From CALROG01 sp943369755 (lineage in GTDB: Bacteria > Pseudomonadota > Gammaproteobacteria > Burkholderiales > Burkholderiaceae_C), in the NCBI GenBank assembly GCA_943369755.1, contig CALROG020000010.1, forward strand, positions 43,232 to 107,231: DNA of 64,000 nt, written 5' to 3'. A model generated the notes under the pieces. That model made no database searches. It was not told the DNA's origin and saw only the letters and a list, made by a program, of their open reading frames with translations. Positions 40,868 to 48,160 of the stretch are shown one piece after another. Position 1 is the first letter of the stretch, and each line of letters begins with the position of its first letter. The position numbers and the translations under genes are program-made.

Positions 40868-42874
40868 ATGGCGAGCAAATCACCTACCGCTATTGCTCGT
40901 CGTGCATACTTTTCGGCGCCCATCGAAGATCTCTTAGTCAACTCTGTTGAAGAGATCCTGGGTCGACTCGCCCTCGATAGTGAGTTTTCGGTTGAACCAA
41001 CGCAACGTGATGCCTGGGTTGAACAAGTTGCCATTCTTCAACGTTCACTAGGTAAATTTGCGGGGCGTGGCAAAGCCTACTTTGAGTTTGTCGTTCCGCG
41101 CCTTGGAAAGCGCATCGACGTTGTTCTGTTAATTGAACACGTTGTTTTTGTCGTCGAATTCAAGGTTGGTGAAAAAGACTTCACCCGCAGTGGTGTGGAT
41201 CAGGTTTGGGATTACGCGCTCGATCTGAAGAACTTTCATGCATCGAGCCATTTGTTGGCAATAGCTCCTGTCCTAGTTGCAACACGGTCCCTTGATACGC
41301 TGGGGCCCATAGCTACTACCAAGCACAACGATGGAGTGCTCTGTCCGATAGCGGTGTCGCCAAACAACCTTGAGAAATGCATCGAGCAGGTATTGCTATT
41401 TTGTGATGGGGCGGCCATCGACGTGTTCGCGTGGGAGCAAGGACGATACAAGCCGACACCGACGATAGTAGAGGCCGCAACGGCGTTGTATGCGCAGCAT
41501 TCGGTGGGTGATTTGGCAAATTTGGGAGCCGACAAGGCGGAGCTAGACGCGACTACGTCGGCCATTCACGAATTGATTCAAACGGCTCAACGAGATGGCT
41601 TCAAGGCCTTGTGCTTTGTGACGGGTGTGCCCGGAGCAGGTAAGACGCTCGTTGGCTTGAACGTTGCCACTCATCACATGGATCCCGATAGTGACCTGCA
41701 CAGCGTTTATTTGTCTGGGAACGGGCCGCTTGTTGCGATTCTCCGGGAAGCGCTTACCCGAGATAAACAGCGACGCGAAGAAGAAGCTGGTCGGCGAATA
41801 CGGAAGGGGGAGGCACGACAGGCTGTCGAAGCGTTCATCCAAAATGTGCATCACTTTCGCGACGATTGCATTCGTGATCCCGGCCCACCTTCGGAGCATG
41901 TCGCGATATTTGACGAGGCACAGCGCGCATGGGACCGGGAGCAGACCGCAGCGTTCATGCGACGCAAAAAGAACTTGCCAGACTTTGATCAATCAGAGCC
42001 CGAATTCTTGGTGTCTTGTATGGACCGACATGGTGATTGGGCAGTGGTTGTTTGTCTTGTTGGGGGCGGACAAGAAATCAACACAGGGGAAGCCGGCATA
42101 GGTGAATGGATTCATGCGCTCGATCGGTCTTTTCCAGATTGGCAAGTTCATGTGTCGTCGCGCCTACATGACGACGAGTACGGCGCGGGTGCTGCACTGG
42201 CGATGCTGGCAGATCGCGAGCACGTCACATTCAACGATGACTTGCATCTGTCAGTGTCTATGCGGTCATTTCGAGCAGAGAAACAGTCGCTTTTCGTCAA
42301 GTTGCTGCTAGATCGGGACAAGAATGGGGCAAGAGCCGTCCTGAAAGAGATCGATATTAAGTATCCAATCCGACTAACGCGCAATTTGGCGGCGGCCAAG
42401 CAATGGTTGAAGGAGCAAGCCCGAGGCAATGAGCGTTATGGACTAGTGGTGTCTTCGCAGGCTCAGCGGCTGAAGCCGCACGCGATCGATGTGAGATCGC
42501 CCATGGACCCCGTGCACTGGTTTCTTGACGGCAAGCATGACGTGCGGTCGTCGTATTACCTTGAAGACGTTGCTACTGAGTTTCATGTTCAAGGGTTGGA
42601 GCTCGATTGGTCTTGCGTTGTTTGGGATGGCGATTTTCGTTACACCGATGCGGGCTGGGCCCCATTCTCTTTCGTTGGAAACAGGTGGCAGCACATCCGA
42701 AAGCCCGAGAGGCAGGGCTATCTTAAAAACGCCTACCGCGTTTTGCTGACGAGAGCTCGGCAAGGGATGGTGATCGTTGTTCCGCATGGTGATGAGGGTG
42801 ACCCAACGCGGAGTCCCAGCTTCTATGACGGGACATTCAATTATCTTTTGAGCCTAGGTCTTGTGCCGCTCTGA
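40868..42874 (+). CDS. Nuclease-helicase fusion with PD-(D/E)XK domain and DUF2075 ATPase
   Basis: 668 aa. N-terminal restriction-like fold: Asp84 in GKRIDVVLLIEH and E97-x-K99 in FVVEFKV, a plausible PD-(D/E)XK site. It is joined to a DUF2075 superfamily-1-like helicase: Walker A GVPGAGKT (253-260), Walker B VAIFDEAQRAW, a GGGQEINTGEAG motif III and the late RVLLTRARQGMVIVV motif. Lower GC and codon use unlike its neighbours suggest transfer. It starts 8 bp after gyrB with AGGA and is probably cotranscribed. A phage-defence role is plausible but not shown. Confidence 0.8.
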   Translation: MASKSPTAIARRAYFSAPIEDLLVNSVEEILGRLALDSEFSVEPTQRDAWVEQVAILQRSLGKFAGRGKAYFEFVVPRLGKRIDVVLLIEHVVFVVEFKVGEKDFTRSGVDQVWDYALDLKNFHASSHLLAIAPVLVATRSLDTLGPIATTKHNDGVLCPIAVSPNNLEKCIEQVLLFCDGAAIDVFAWEQGRYKPTPTIVEAATALYAQHSVGDLANLGADKAELDATTSAIHELIQTAQRDGFKALCFVTGVPGAGKTLVGLNVATHHMDPDSDLHSVYLSGNGPLVAILREALTRDKQRREEEAGRRIRKGEARQAVEAFIQNVHHFRDDCIRDPGPPSEHVAIFDEAQRAWDREQTAAFMRRKKNLPDFDQSEPEFLVSCMDRHGDWAVVVCLVGGGQEINTGEAGIGEWIHALDRSFPDWQVHVSSRLHDDEYGAGAALAMLADREHVTFNDDLHLSVSMRSFRAEKQSLFVKLLLDRDKNGARAVLKEIDIKYPIRLTRNLAAAKQWLKEQARGNERYGLVVSSQAQRLKPHAIDVRSPMDPVHWFLDGKHDVRSSYYLEDVATEFHVQGLELDWSCVVWDGDFRYTDAGWAPFSFVGNRWQHIRKPERQGYLKNAYRVLLTRARQGMVIVVPHGDEGDPTRSPSFYDGTFNYLLSLGLVPL

Positions 42875-43229
42875 GTTGGCTAGCTAAAAGCAAAGCTTTT
42901 GGTGGGCCGCAAAGTTGCTTACGCGTCGTGCTTCGCGAAAGGTGTCGGACGAGCGTTCGCAGTTACTCCGGTTGAGATGTTTAACGCAGCGCAGCGGGCT
43001 GCGCTGCACCTGTAACCCAGGGCATTGCCTGGGGTGACTGGGCGTTACCTATCCGGCAAGATCAAGCGGGCGGCCGCGCAGGCTGCTTTTCACCCTTGGT
43101 TTGATGCCAAATCGGCCACCAGCCCGCATCAAACCTTCGTGAGCCACTATCAAATATATAGCGCCCGGCGGCGGCCAACCGCTGCCCTCACAGCCCCCGC
43201 ACTCCGCGCCCCGGCGCAATGCGCGGCAT
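42875..43229. other. Intergenic region with palindromes, no gene recognised
   Basis: 355 bp after the DUF2075 gene. Contains a perfect 10-bp palindrome (GCAGCGCAGC/GCTGCGCTGC, 42986-43007), a CCCAGG/CCTGGG hairpin near 43016-43033 and one interspersed repeat copy (43137-43164). It looks like a degraded insertion junction. No ORF with convincing coding character. Confidence 0.5.
43137..43164 (+). repeat. Interspersed short repeat copy (GTGAGCCACTATCAAAT type)
   Basis: TCGTGAGCCACTATCAAAT then ATATAGCGC. Related to copies at 18603, 31585, 44450 and 47845. The core pairs ACTAT with ATAG-type sequence, giving a small hairpin. Confidence 0.7.
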
Positions 43230-43385
43230 ATGCACATCGAAGTCCTTCGCATTTCTCCCGGTGACGACCTGCGCGGCGCGCTGGTGCTGGCGCTGCTGCC
43301 GGGCTGGCAGTTCAGCCGCCAGCTGGATACGGCCACAGGGTTTGCGGAGCTGGTGGTGGGGCGGGTGGATGGCAAGACACCATGA
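43230..43385 (+). CDS. Small ORF of unknown function, possibly a remnant
   Basis: 51 codons: starts MHIEVLRISPGDDLRGALVL and ends GFAELVVGRVDGKTP. The frame is clean with an ATG, but no clear SD (GCGCGGC). The opening recalls PPC/DUF296-type proteins, which are much longer, so it may be a truncated gene or a small antitoxin-neighbour protein. Its stop is inside the left arm of the 18-bp inverted repeat. Low certainty that it is translated. Confidence 0.35.
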   Translation: MHIEVLRISPGDDLRGALVLALLPGWQFSRQLDTATGFAELVVGRVDGKTP

Positions 43386-43418
43386 AAAAGGAAAGTTGCG
43401 CTTTCCTTTTTCATGGTG
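43378..43418. repeat. Perfect 18-bp inverted repeat upstream of the RHH gene
   Basis: Left arm CACCATGAAAAAGGAAAG (43378-43395) and right arm CTTTCCTTTTTCATGGTG (43401-43418) with a 5-base loop. It ends 19 bp before the antitoxin ATG. Could be a terminator without a separate T-run, an operator for the RHH protein, or a remnant of a small mobile element. Confidence 0.75.
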
Positions 43419-43437
43419 CGCAGATAAAAGGGAAAGA

Positions 43438-43674
43438 ATGAAACTCTCGATCGACATAGACGCAGCACAGCTGGCCTTTATCCGGGCATACCAGCTGCGC
43501 CACGGGCTCAAGAACCGGTCTGCTGTGGTCGTGCGGGCATTGCGTGCGCTGGCCAGTCATGAGGCCGAGTCAGAGCTTGTCACTGCCTATGCAGCCAGTG
43601 CCCCGCACGACGCGGCCATGGCGTTCAGCGTGGGTAGCACCGCATCTGACGGGTTGGCGCACGATGCGTGGTGA
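43438..43674 (+). CDS. Ribbon-helix-helix antitoxin-like protein
   Basis: 78 aa. The N-terminal 40 residues fit an RHH DNA-binding fold: MKLSIDIDAAQLAFIRAYQL then KNRSAVVVRALRALASHEAE. The C-terminal part (about 45-78) is Ala-rich and could be a toxin-binding tail. GGGAAAG precedes the ATG. No toxin gene (RelE/ParE/PIN) is found on either side, so it is an orphan antitoxin or a plain regulator. Confidence 0.65.
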   Translation: MKLSIDIDAAQLAFIRAYQLRHGLKNRSAVVVRALRALASHEAESELVTAYAASAPHDAAMAFSVGSTASDGLAHDAW

Positions 43675-43788
43675 GTCGAGTTGAATCTCGCATTCAATCT
43701 CGCAAAAAAATCCGGCACAGGGGCAGTATTGCCGTTCAAAAACAATGGCCTAGGTCAGCGCGCAAAGTCGCAGAATTTCCCGCAACCC

Positions 43789-44412
43789 ATGACCCCCATC
43801 GCCGTCATCGACTTTGAAACCACTGGCCTGTCGCCCGCTCAGGGCGACCGCGCCACCGAGGTGGCCATTGTGCTGGTGCAGGGCGGCCGGGTGGTGGACA
43901 GCTTCCAGAGCTTGATGAACGCGGGGGTGCACATCTCTTCGTTTATTGAGTCATTCACCGGCATCAGCAACGCCATGATTGCCGCCGCGCCGCCGGCCGC
44001 GCAGGTGATGGCGCAGGCCGCGCGCTTTGTGGGCGGTGCGCCGCTGGTGGCGCACAACGCCTCGTTTGACAAGCGCTTCTGGCAGGCCGAGCTGGCGCGG
44101 CTGGGGCCGCAGGTGCCAGCCGCCCACAACCCGTTTGCCTGCACCATGCTGCTGGCGCGCCGCCTGTACCCGCAGGCACCGCGGCACACGCTGGGCGCGC
44201 TGGCGGCGCTTCATGCGCTGCCCAGCGCCGGGCGGGCCCACCGCGCGCTGGCCGATGCTGAAGTGGCCGCCGCGCTGCTGGCACGCATCCAGGCCGACCT
44301 GTGCCACCGCTTTGCCCTGGCGCAAGCCAGCCACAGCCTGCTGATGGCCGTGCAGGCCTGCCAGCGCCATGCCCTGGGCGCGGCGGTGCAGCGGCACCTG
44401 GCGGTGGCGTAG
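43789..44412 (+). CDS. DnaQ-like 3'-5' exonuclease
   Basis: 207 aa DEDDh exonuclease: ExoI IAVIDFETTGLSPAQGDRAT, ExoII LVAHNASFDKRFW, ExoIII AHRALADAEVAAAL. Single domain with an extra C-terminal helix region, similar to the nuclease part of DNA polymerase III epsilon or of PolIII-like proteins. The ATG at 43789 is preferred; the longer frame from 43681 adds a non-conserved lead. No link to a specific pathway. Confidence 0.88.
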   Translation: MTPIAVIDFETTGLSPAQGDRATEVAIVLVQGGRVVDSFQSLMNAGVHISSFIESFTGISNAMIAAAPPAAQVMAQAARFVGGAPLVAHNASFDKRFWQAELARLGPQVPAAHNPFACTMLLARRLYPQAPRHTLGALAALHALPSAGRAHRALADAEVAAALLARIQADLCHRFALAQASHSLLMAVQACQRHALGAAVQRHLAVA

Positions 44413-44449
44413 GGCGCCCCCGGGTCTTGCGTGCGGGGCAGAACGGGCT

Positions 44450-44494
44450 GTATCCCGCGTGGATACTGCGTGAGCCGCTATGAAAAATGTAGTG
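44450..44494 (+). repeat. Extended interspersed repeat copy
   Basis: TATCCCGCGTGGATACTGCG followed by TGAGCCGCTATGAAAAATG. It shares both the CCCGCG-GGAT-CTGCG lead and the hairpin core with the copy at 47845-47888. Confidence 0.7.
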
Positions 44495-44540
44495 AGTTGC
44501 GCTGGCTTTGCCGGCCTGAATCGGCGACAATGAGCGCATC

Positions 44541-44741
44541 ATGACGATGCAGCGCGTAGTCCAGAAGTCCACGCTTCGTGCCGAAAGCGGTGGGCTATCG
44601 CGTGACCTGCAATATTGGCTGGCGCAGCCCGTTGAGGCGCGGCTCGCAGCGGTGGAAGAACTGCGGCGGCAGATGGCGGGGCAGGATGCTGAACGACGAC
44701 TTCAAAGAGTTTGCCGCGTTACTTCACTCAAACAGGGTTGA
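44541..44741 (+). CDS. Small protein preceding the nucleotidyltransferase
   Basis: 66 aa: starts MTMQRVVQKSTLRAESGGLS, then RDLQYWLAQPVEARLAAVEELRRQ and the C-terminus RLQRVCRVTSLKQG. The YW-L...P-E-RL-A-ELRRQ and the R-LQRVCRV tail match a family of small proteins that precede nucleotidyltransferase genes in many bacteria. It overlaps the next gene by 56 bp in another frame. Probable antitoxin-like partner. Confidence 0.65.
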   Translation: MTMQRVVQKSTLRAESGGLSRDLQYWLAQPVEARLAAVEELRRQMAGQDAERRLQRVCRVTSLKQG

Positions 44742-45147
44742 ATACCTGATTGTTGGCGGCTACGCGCTGGCCGCTTACGGGCACCCGCGCTACACAGGGG
44801 ACCTTGACTTCTGGATCGGTACCGATACCAGCAACGCACGTCGCGTACTCGCGGTCCTTGATGCATTTGGTTTTGGGGCTTTGGGCGTGACGCTGGACGA
44901 CCTGACGTCGCCAGAGCGGGTGATTCAGATGGGCTATCCGCCCCGCCGAATTGACCTTTTGACCAGTATCGATGGTGTTGGCTTCACCGACTGCTTTGCC
45001 CGGCGGCTCGAGATACCGGTTGACGGACTCGTGCTGAACTTCATTGCGCTGGACGATTTCCGCACCAACAAACGGGCCACTGGCCGGCACAAGGACCTGG
45101 CCGACCTGGAGGCACTGGGCGACCCGCCCGGGGGCCAGCCCTCCTGA
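44686..45147 (+). CDS. Nucleotidyltransferase, AbiEii/DUF6036-like
   Basis: About 153 aa. Starts MLNDDFKEFAALLHSNRVEY and continues LIVGGYALAAYGHPRYTGDLDFWI: the GG...A-x-G...T-x-DLD polymerase-beta motif. Later IDLLTSIDGVGF holds a further acidic site. Fold assignment is sound; function as toxin, antitoxin or RNA modifier is open. The start at 44686 lies inside the preceding small gene. The longer frame from 44578 is not conserved in style. Confidence 0.8.
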   Translation: MLNDDFKEFAALLHSNRVEYLIVGGYALAAYGHPRYTGDLDFWIGTDTSNARRVLAVLDAFGFGALGVTLDDLTSPERVIQMGYPPRRIDLLTSIDGVGFTDCFARRLEIPVDGLVLNFIALDDFRTNKRATGRHKDLADLEALGDPPGGQPS

Positions 45148-45210
45148 CAAACCTGCGCCAGCGCGCCTGCTACCTTCTGGCCCTCATTCACAACCCTTGA
45201 GGAGCCCTTC

Positions 45211-45615
45211 ATGTCTTCCACCCTGCCGCCCAGCGTCATGTCGCATGTCTCGCTGGGCACCAACGATTACCCGCGCGCCAAGGCGTTTTATGACGCGCTG
45301 TTGCCAAGCTTGCAGATTCGGTGCGTGATGGACTACCCCGGCGCGGCCGGCTATGGCCGCGCGTTCCCCGAGTTCTGGGTGCAGTTGCCGATGGACGGCG
45401 GCCGTGCCACGGTGGGCAACGGCGTGCACTTTGCGTTTTTGGCCAATTCAGTGGACGAGGTGCATGCCTTTCACGCCAAGGCGCTGGCGCTGGGGGCCAC
45501 GGATGATGGCCCGCCCGGCCCCCGGCCAGACTATGGCCCCGACTATTACGCCGCCTTTGTGCGCGATCTGGACGGCCACAAGATTGAGGCGATGTTGCTG
45601 CTGCCTGCTGGCTGA
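45211..45615 (+). CDS. VOC/glyoxalase-family protein
   Basis: 134 aa, one vicinal oxygen chelate domain with SHVSLGTNDYPRAKAFYDAL at the start (metal His) and YAAFVRDLDGHKIEAML near the end (metal Glu). Possible glyoxalase, dioxygenase or resistance-type protein; substrate unknown. RBS TGAGGAG. Confidence 0.88.
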   Translation: MSSTLPPSVMSHVSLGTNDYPRAKAFYDALLPSLQIRCVMDYPGAAGYGRAFPEFWVQLPMDGGRATVGNGVHFAFLANSVDEVHAFHAKALALGATDDGPPGPRPDYGPDYYAAFVRDLDGHKIEAMLLLPAG

Positions 45616-45662
45616 CGCACCGGGCCGCTCATAATCTGCCCACACTTTCAGGAGCGGACGCC

Positions 45663-46241
45663 ATGGGCATGTTGATACTGGGCTTGGTGATTTTTCTGGG
45701 CGTGCATTCAGTGCGCATTTTTTCTGACGGTTGGCGTACGCAGTTCATTGCGCAGCGCGGTGAAGGCGCGTGGAAGGGGCTGTACTCGGTGCTGTCGCTG
45801 GCAGGCTTTGCGCTGATCGTCTGGGGCTATGGCCTGGCACGTCACCAGCCGGTGGCACTGTGGGTGCCGCCGCTGGGCATGCGCCACGTGGCATCGCTGC
45901 TTACCTTGGTCGCTTTTGTGCTGCTGGCGGCCACCTATGTGCCGCGCAACAGCATCAAGGCCCGGCTGCACCACCCCATGGTGCTGTCGGTCAAGCTGTG
46001 GGCTTTTGGCCATCTGCTGGCCAATGGCAATCTGGCCGACGTTGTGCTGTTCGGTGCCTTCTTGCTGTGGGCCGCCCTGAGCTTCAAGGCCGCGCGCGGG
46101 CGTGACCGCGCCGCAGGCACCCGCTACCCCGCGGGCACGCTGGCTGGCACCGGCATCACCGTGGTGGTGGGCCTGGTGGCCTGGGCTGGTTTTGCCTTTT
46201 GGGCCCACGGCGCGCTGATCGGGGTGCGGCCGTTTGGTTGA
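45663..46241 (+). CDS. NnrU-family membrane protein
   Basis: 192 aa with five or six membrane helices. Family motifs: LVIFLGVHSVRIF, GLYSVLSLAGFALIVWGYGLAR, HPMVLSVKLWAFGHLLANGN. NnrU was first noted beside denitrification genes, but no such genes are near here. A heme- or lipid-related role has been proposed; unknown. SD AGGAG 9 bases before the ATG. Confidence 0.88.
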   Translation: MGMLILGLVIFLGVHSVRIFSDGWRTQFIAQRGEGAWKGLYSVLSLAGFALIVWGYGLARHQPVALWVPPLGMRHVASLLTLVAFVLLAATYVPRNSIKARLHHPMVLSVKLWAFGHLLANGNLADVVLFGAFLLWAALSFKAARGRDRAAGTRYPAGTLAGTGITVVVGLVAWAGFAFWAHGALIGVRPFG

Positions 46242-46262
46242 GGTGGGCGGCATAATCGCCGA

Positions 46263-46562
46263 ATGAACATAGCCCCGACACTAAACGACCGCATTGCAGA
46301 CATTTGCAGGCGGTATCACGTGCGGCGGATGAGCGTTTTCGGCTCGGCTGCAGTGGGCGGTGAGCGGCCAGACAGCGATGTTGATCTGCTGGTGGAGTTC
46401 ATTCCGGGTGAGGCACCTAGCGGGTTCGCGCTGGTAGACATGCAGGGTGAGCTTTCCGCCGCATTCAACGGCCGCAAGATTGACTTGGCATTCCCCTCGG
46501 TCTTGCGCAACCCCTACCGCCGCCAGGCTATCGAGCCGCAGCTGCAAACATTGTTCCAGTAG
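46263..46562 (+). CDS. mntA: MNT-type nucleotidyltransferase antitoxin MntA
   Basis: 99 aa. Motif GSX10DXD: Gly27-Ser28 and Asp39/Asp41 in VFGSAAVGGERPDSDVDLLV. In the HepT-MntA toxin-antitoxin system MntA AMPylates a tyrosine of HepT to neutralise it. It lies 2 bp before the HepT gene, the usual order. Confidence 0.92.
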   Translation: MNIAPTLNDRIADICRRYHVRRMSVFGSAAVGGERPDSDVDLLVEFIPGEAPSGFALVDMQGELSAAFNGRKIDLAFPSVLRNPYRRQAIEPQLQTLFQ

Positions 46563-46564
46563 GC

Positions 46565-46906
46565 ATGGACCGCACGCCAGCCCACGTGGCCGACATGCTG
46601 CAGTTTGTGCAGGAGATGCGTGCGCTGGCAGAAGGCAAGCCGTTGCAGGTGCTCGTTTCAGACCGTGTGCTTTGCCTGGCGGTTGAAAAGCTGTTCATCA
46701 ACCTGGGCGAAGCTGCCCGGCGAATTGAGCCGGCGCAAGCCGGCCAGATTCCCAACGTGGCGTGGACGCAGATCATCGGCCTGCGCAACATTCTGGCGCA
46801 CGGTTATGAACAGGTGGAGCATGAGGTTTTGTTCAAATCCATCGCTGAAGATTTGCCGCCTCTACAGCAGGCGTTGCAAGCCTGGTTAAGCGGATACCAG
46901 CCATGA
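46565..46906 (+). CDS. hepT: HEPN toxin HepT
   Basis: 113 aa helical protein with the catalytic RX4HXY: Arg74-His79-Tyr81 in GLRNILAHGYEQVEHE. HEPN toxins cut RNA; the Tyr is the AMPylation site. VLCLAVEKLFINLGEAARRI matches DUF86 helices. Its stop overlaps the hydrolase start (ATGA). Confidence 0.92.
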   Translation: MDRTPAHVADMLQFVQEMRALAEGKPLQVLVSDRVLCLAVEKLFINLGEAARRIEPAQAGQIPNVAWTQIIGLRNILAHGYEQVEHEVLFKSIAEDLPPLQQALQAWLSGYQP

Positions 46907-47847
46907 AGCTGCTTCTCAAATCCCTTGCGCTGCTGGTTGGCGGCCTGGTGTTTTTTGCCATGGTTGGCATCTGGGCCACCTGGGCACCCGACAAGCCGGT
47001 GGACGAACTCAAACCACGCTGGGCGCAAGCGCCTTCGCAGTTCATTGCAGTGCAAGGCATGCAGGTGCACCTGCGCGACGAGGGCCCGCGCGACGACGCC
47101 ATGCCAGTGGTGCTGCTGCATGGCACCTCGGCCAGCCTGCACACCTGGCAGGGCTGGGCAGACGGACTCAAGGGCCAGCGCCGGGTCATCCGGTTTGACC
47201 TGCCGGGCTTTGCGCTGACCGGCCCGCAGCCGCAAGACGACTATTCCATCGCCGCCTATGTGCGCTTTGTGGTGGCGGTGATGGACCAGTTGGGCGTGCA
47301 GCGGTTTGTGCTGGCAGGTAACTCGCTGGGCGGGCAGATTGCCTGGGAGGTGGCGCACGCCCACCCGCAGCGCGTGGTGAAACTGGTGCTGGTGGACGCC
47401 GCTGGCTACCTGTTTGTGCCCAAGTCGATACCGATTGGTTTTCAGATTGCGCGCAGCCCATGGCTGCAGCCGTTGGTGCGCAACACCCTGCCGCGCGGCC
47501 TGGTAGAGGGCAGTGTGCGCAATGTGTATGGCGACCCTGCAAAGGTCACGCCTGCGTTGGTGGACCAATACGTTGACATGACACTGCGCCAAGGCAACCG
47601 CCGGGCGTTGGGCCTGCGCATGCAGCAGATCATGCCGCAAGCACCCGAGCGCATTGCCACGCTCAAAGTGCCCACGCTCATTCTGTGGGGCGGGCAAGAC
47701 CGGCTGATTCCGCCGGACAACGCGCAGCGCTTTGCCAAAGACATTGCCGGCAGCAAGCTGGTGCTGTTTGATGCGCTGGGCCATGTGCCGCACGAGGAAG
47801 ACCCGGCGGCTACGTTGGTGCCCGTCAAGGCCTTTTTAGGCCTGTAG
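46903..47847 (+). CDS. Alpha/beta hydrolase, membrane-anchored
   Basis: 314 aa. N-terminal hydrophobic helix (LLLKSLALLVGGLVFFAMVG) then an alpha/beta hydrolase core: VVLLHGTSASLHTWQGWADG (oxyanion), LAGNSLGGQIAWEVA (Ser nucleophile), LILWGGQDRLIPPDNAQ and FDALGHVPHEEDP (Asp/His). Substrate unknown. It shares a 4-bp overlap with hepT, so it is probably translated from the TA transcript. Confidence 0.85.
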   Translation: MKLLLKSLALLVGGLVFFAMVGIWATWAPDKPVDELKPRWAQAPSQFIAVQGMQVHLRDEGPRDDAMPVVLLHGTSASLHTWQGWADGLKGQRRVIRFDLPGFALTGPQPQDDYSIAAYVRFVVAVMDQLGVQRFVLAGNSLGGQIAWEVAHAHPQRVVKLVLVDAAGYLFVPKSIPIGFQIARSPWLQPLVRNTLPRGLVEGSVRNVYGDPAKVTPALVDQYVDMTLRQGNRRALGLRMQQIMPQAPERIATLKVPTLILWGGQDRLIPPDNAQRFAKDIAGSKLVLFDALGHVPHEEDPAATLVPVKAFLGL

Positions 47848-47888
47848 CCCGCGCGGATGCTGCGCGACCCACTATCGAAACAATAGCA
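47845..47888 (+). repeat. Extended interspersed repeat copy
   Basis: AGCCCGCGCGGATGCTGCG followed by CGACCCACTATCGAAAC and AATAGC. It closely matches the 44450 copy in both parts and sits at the end of the hydrolase gene, before convergent minE. Confidence 0.7.
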
Positions 47889-47893
47889 ACGAC

Positions 47894-48157
47894 CTAGCGC
47901 GCTTCAGGCAGCTCGATCTTGACTTCCAGCACTTCCAGGTTGTCCTGGCGGTCCACCTGGACCTTGATGTCGCCGGGGTTGATCTTGATGTATTTGCTGA
48001 TCACCGCCACCAGGTCGCGCTGCAGCGCGGGCAGGTAGTCGGGCTCGGCGGCGTTGCGCCCGCTGCGCTCGTGCGCCAGGATGATCTGCAGCCGCTCTTT
48101 GGCAACGCTGGCGGTTTTCTTTTTTTCGCCCAGCAGAAAAGACAGGAATGACGCCAT
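47894..48157 (-). CDS. minE: Cell division topological specificity factor MinE
   Basis: 87 aa: AKERLQIILAHERSGRNAAE in the MinD-contact helix and YIKINPGDIKVQVDRQDNLE in the C-terminal domain. Drives MinD off the membrane and sets pole-to-pole oscillation. Third gene of minC-minD-minE, 3 bp after minD. Confidence 0.97.
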   Translation of the reverse strand: MASFLSFLLGEKKKTASVAKERLQIILAHERSGRNAAEPDYLPALQRDLVAVISKYIKINPGDIKVQVDRQDNLEVLEVKIELPEAR

Positions 48158-48160
48158 GCT

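Noticed and set aside
42979..43049. Integron attC site
   Set aside because: GTTTAAC matches the RYYYAAC core and nearby palindromes fold, but the partner GTTACCT does not fit GTTRRRY, and there is no integrase or cassette pattern.
40868..47847. Prophage or complete genomic island
   Set aside because: Accessory-type genes cluster here, but there is no integrase, tRNA target, direct repeat or structural phage gene; VOC, NnrU and hydrolase genes have ordinary composition.
43137..47888. CRISPR array
   Set aside because: The repeats are far apart, imperfect and without regular spacers or cas genes.
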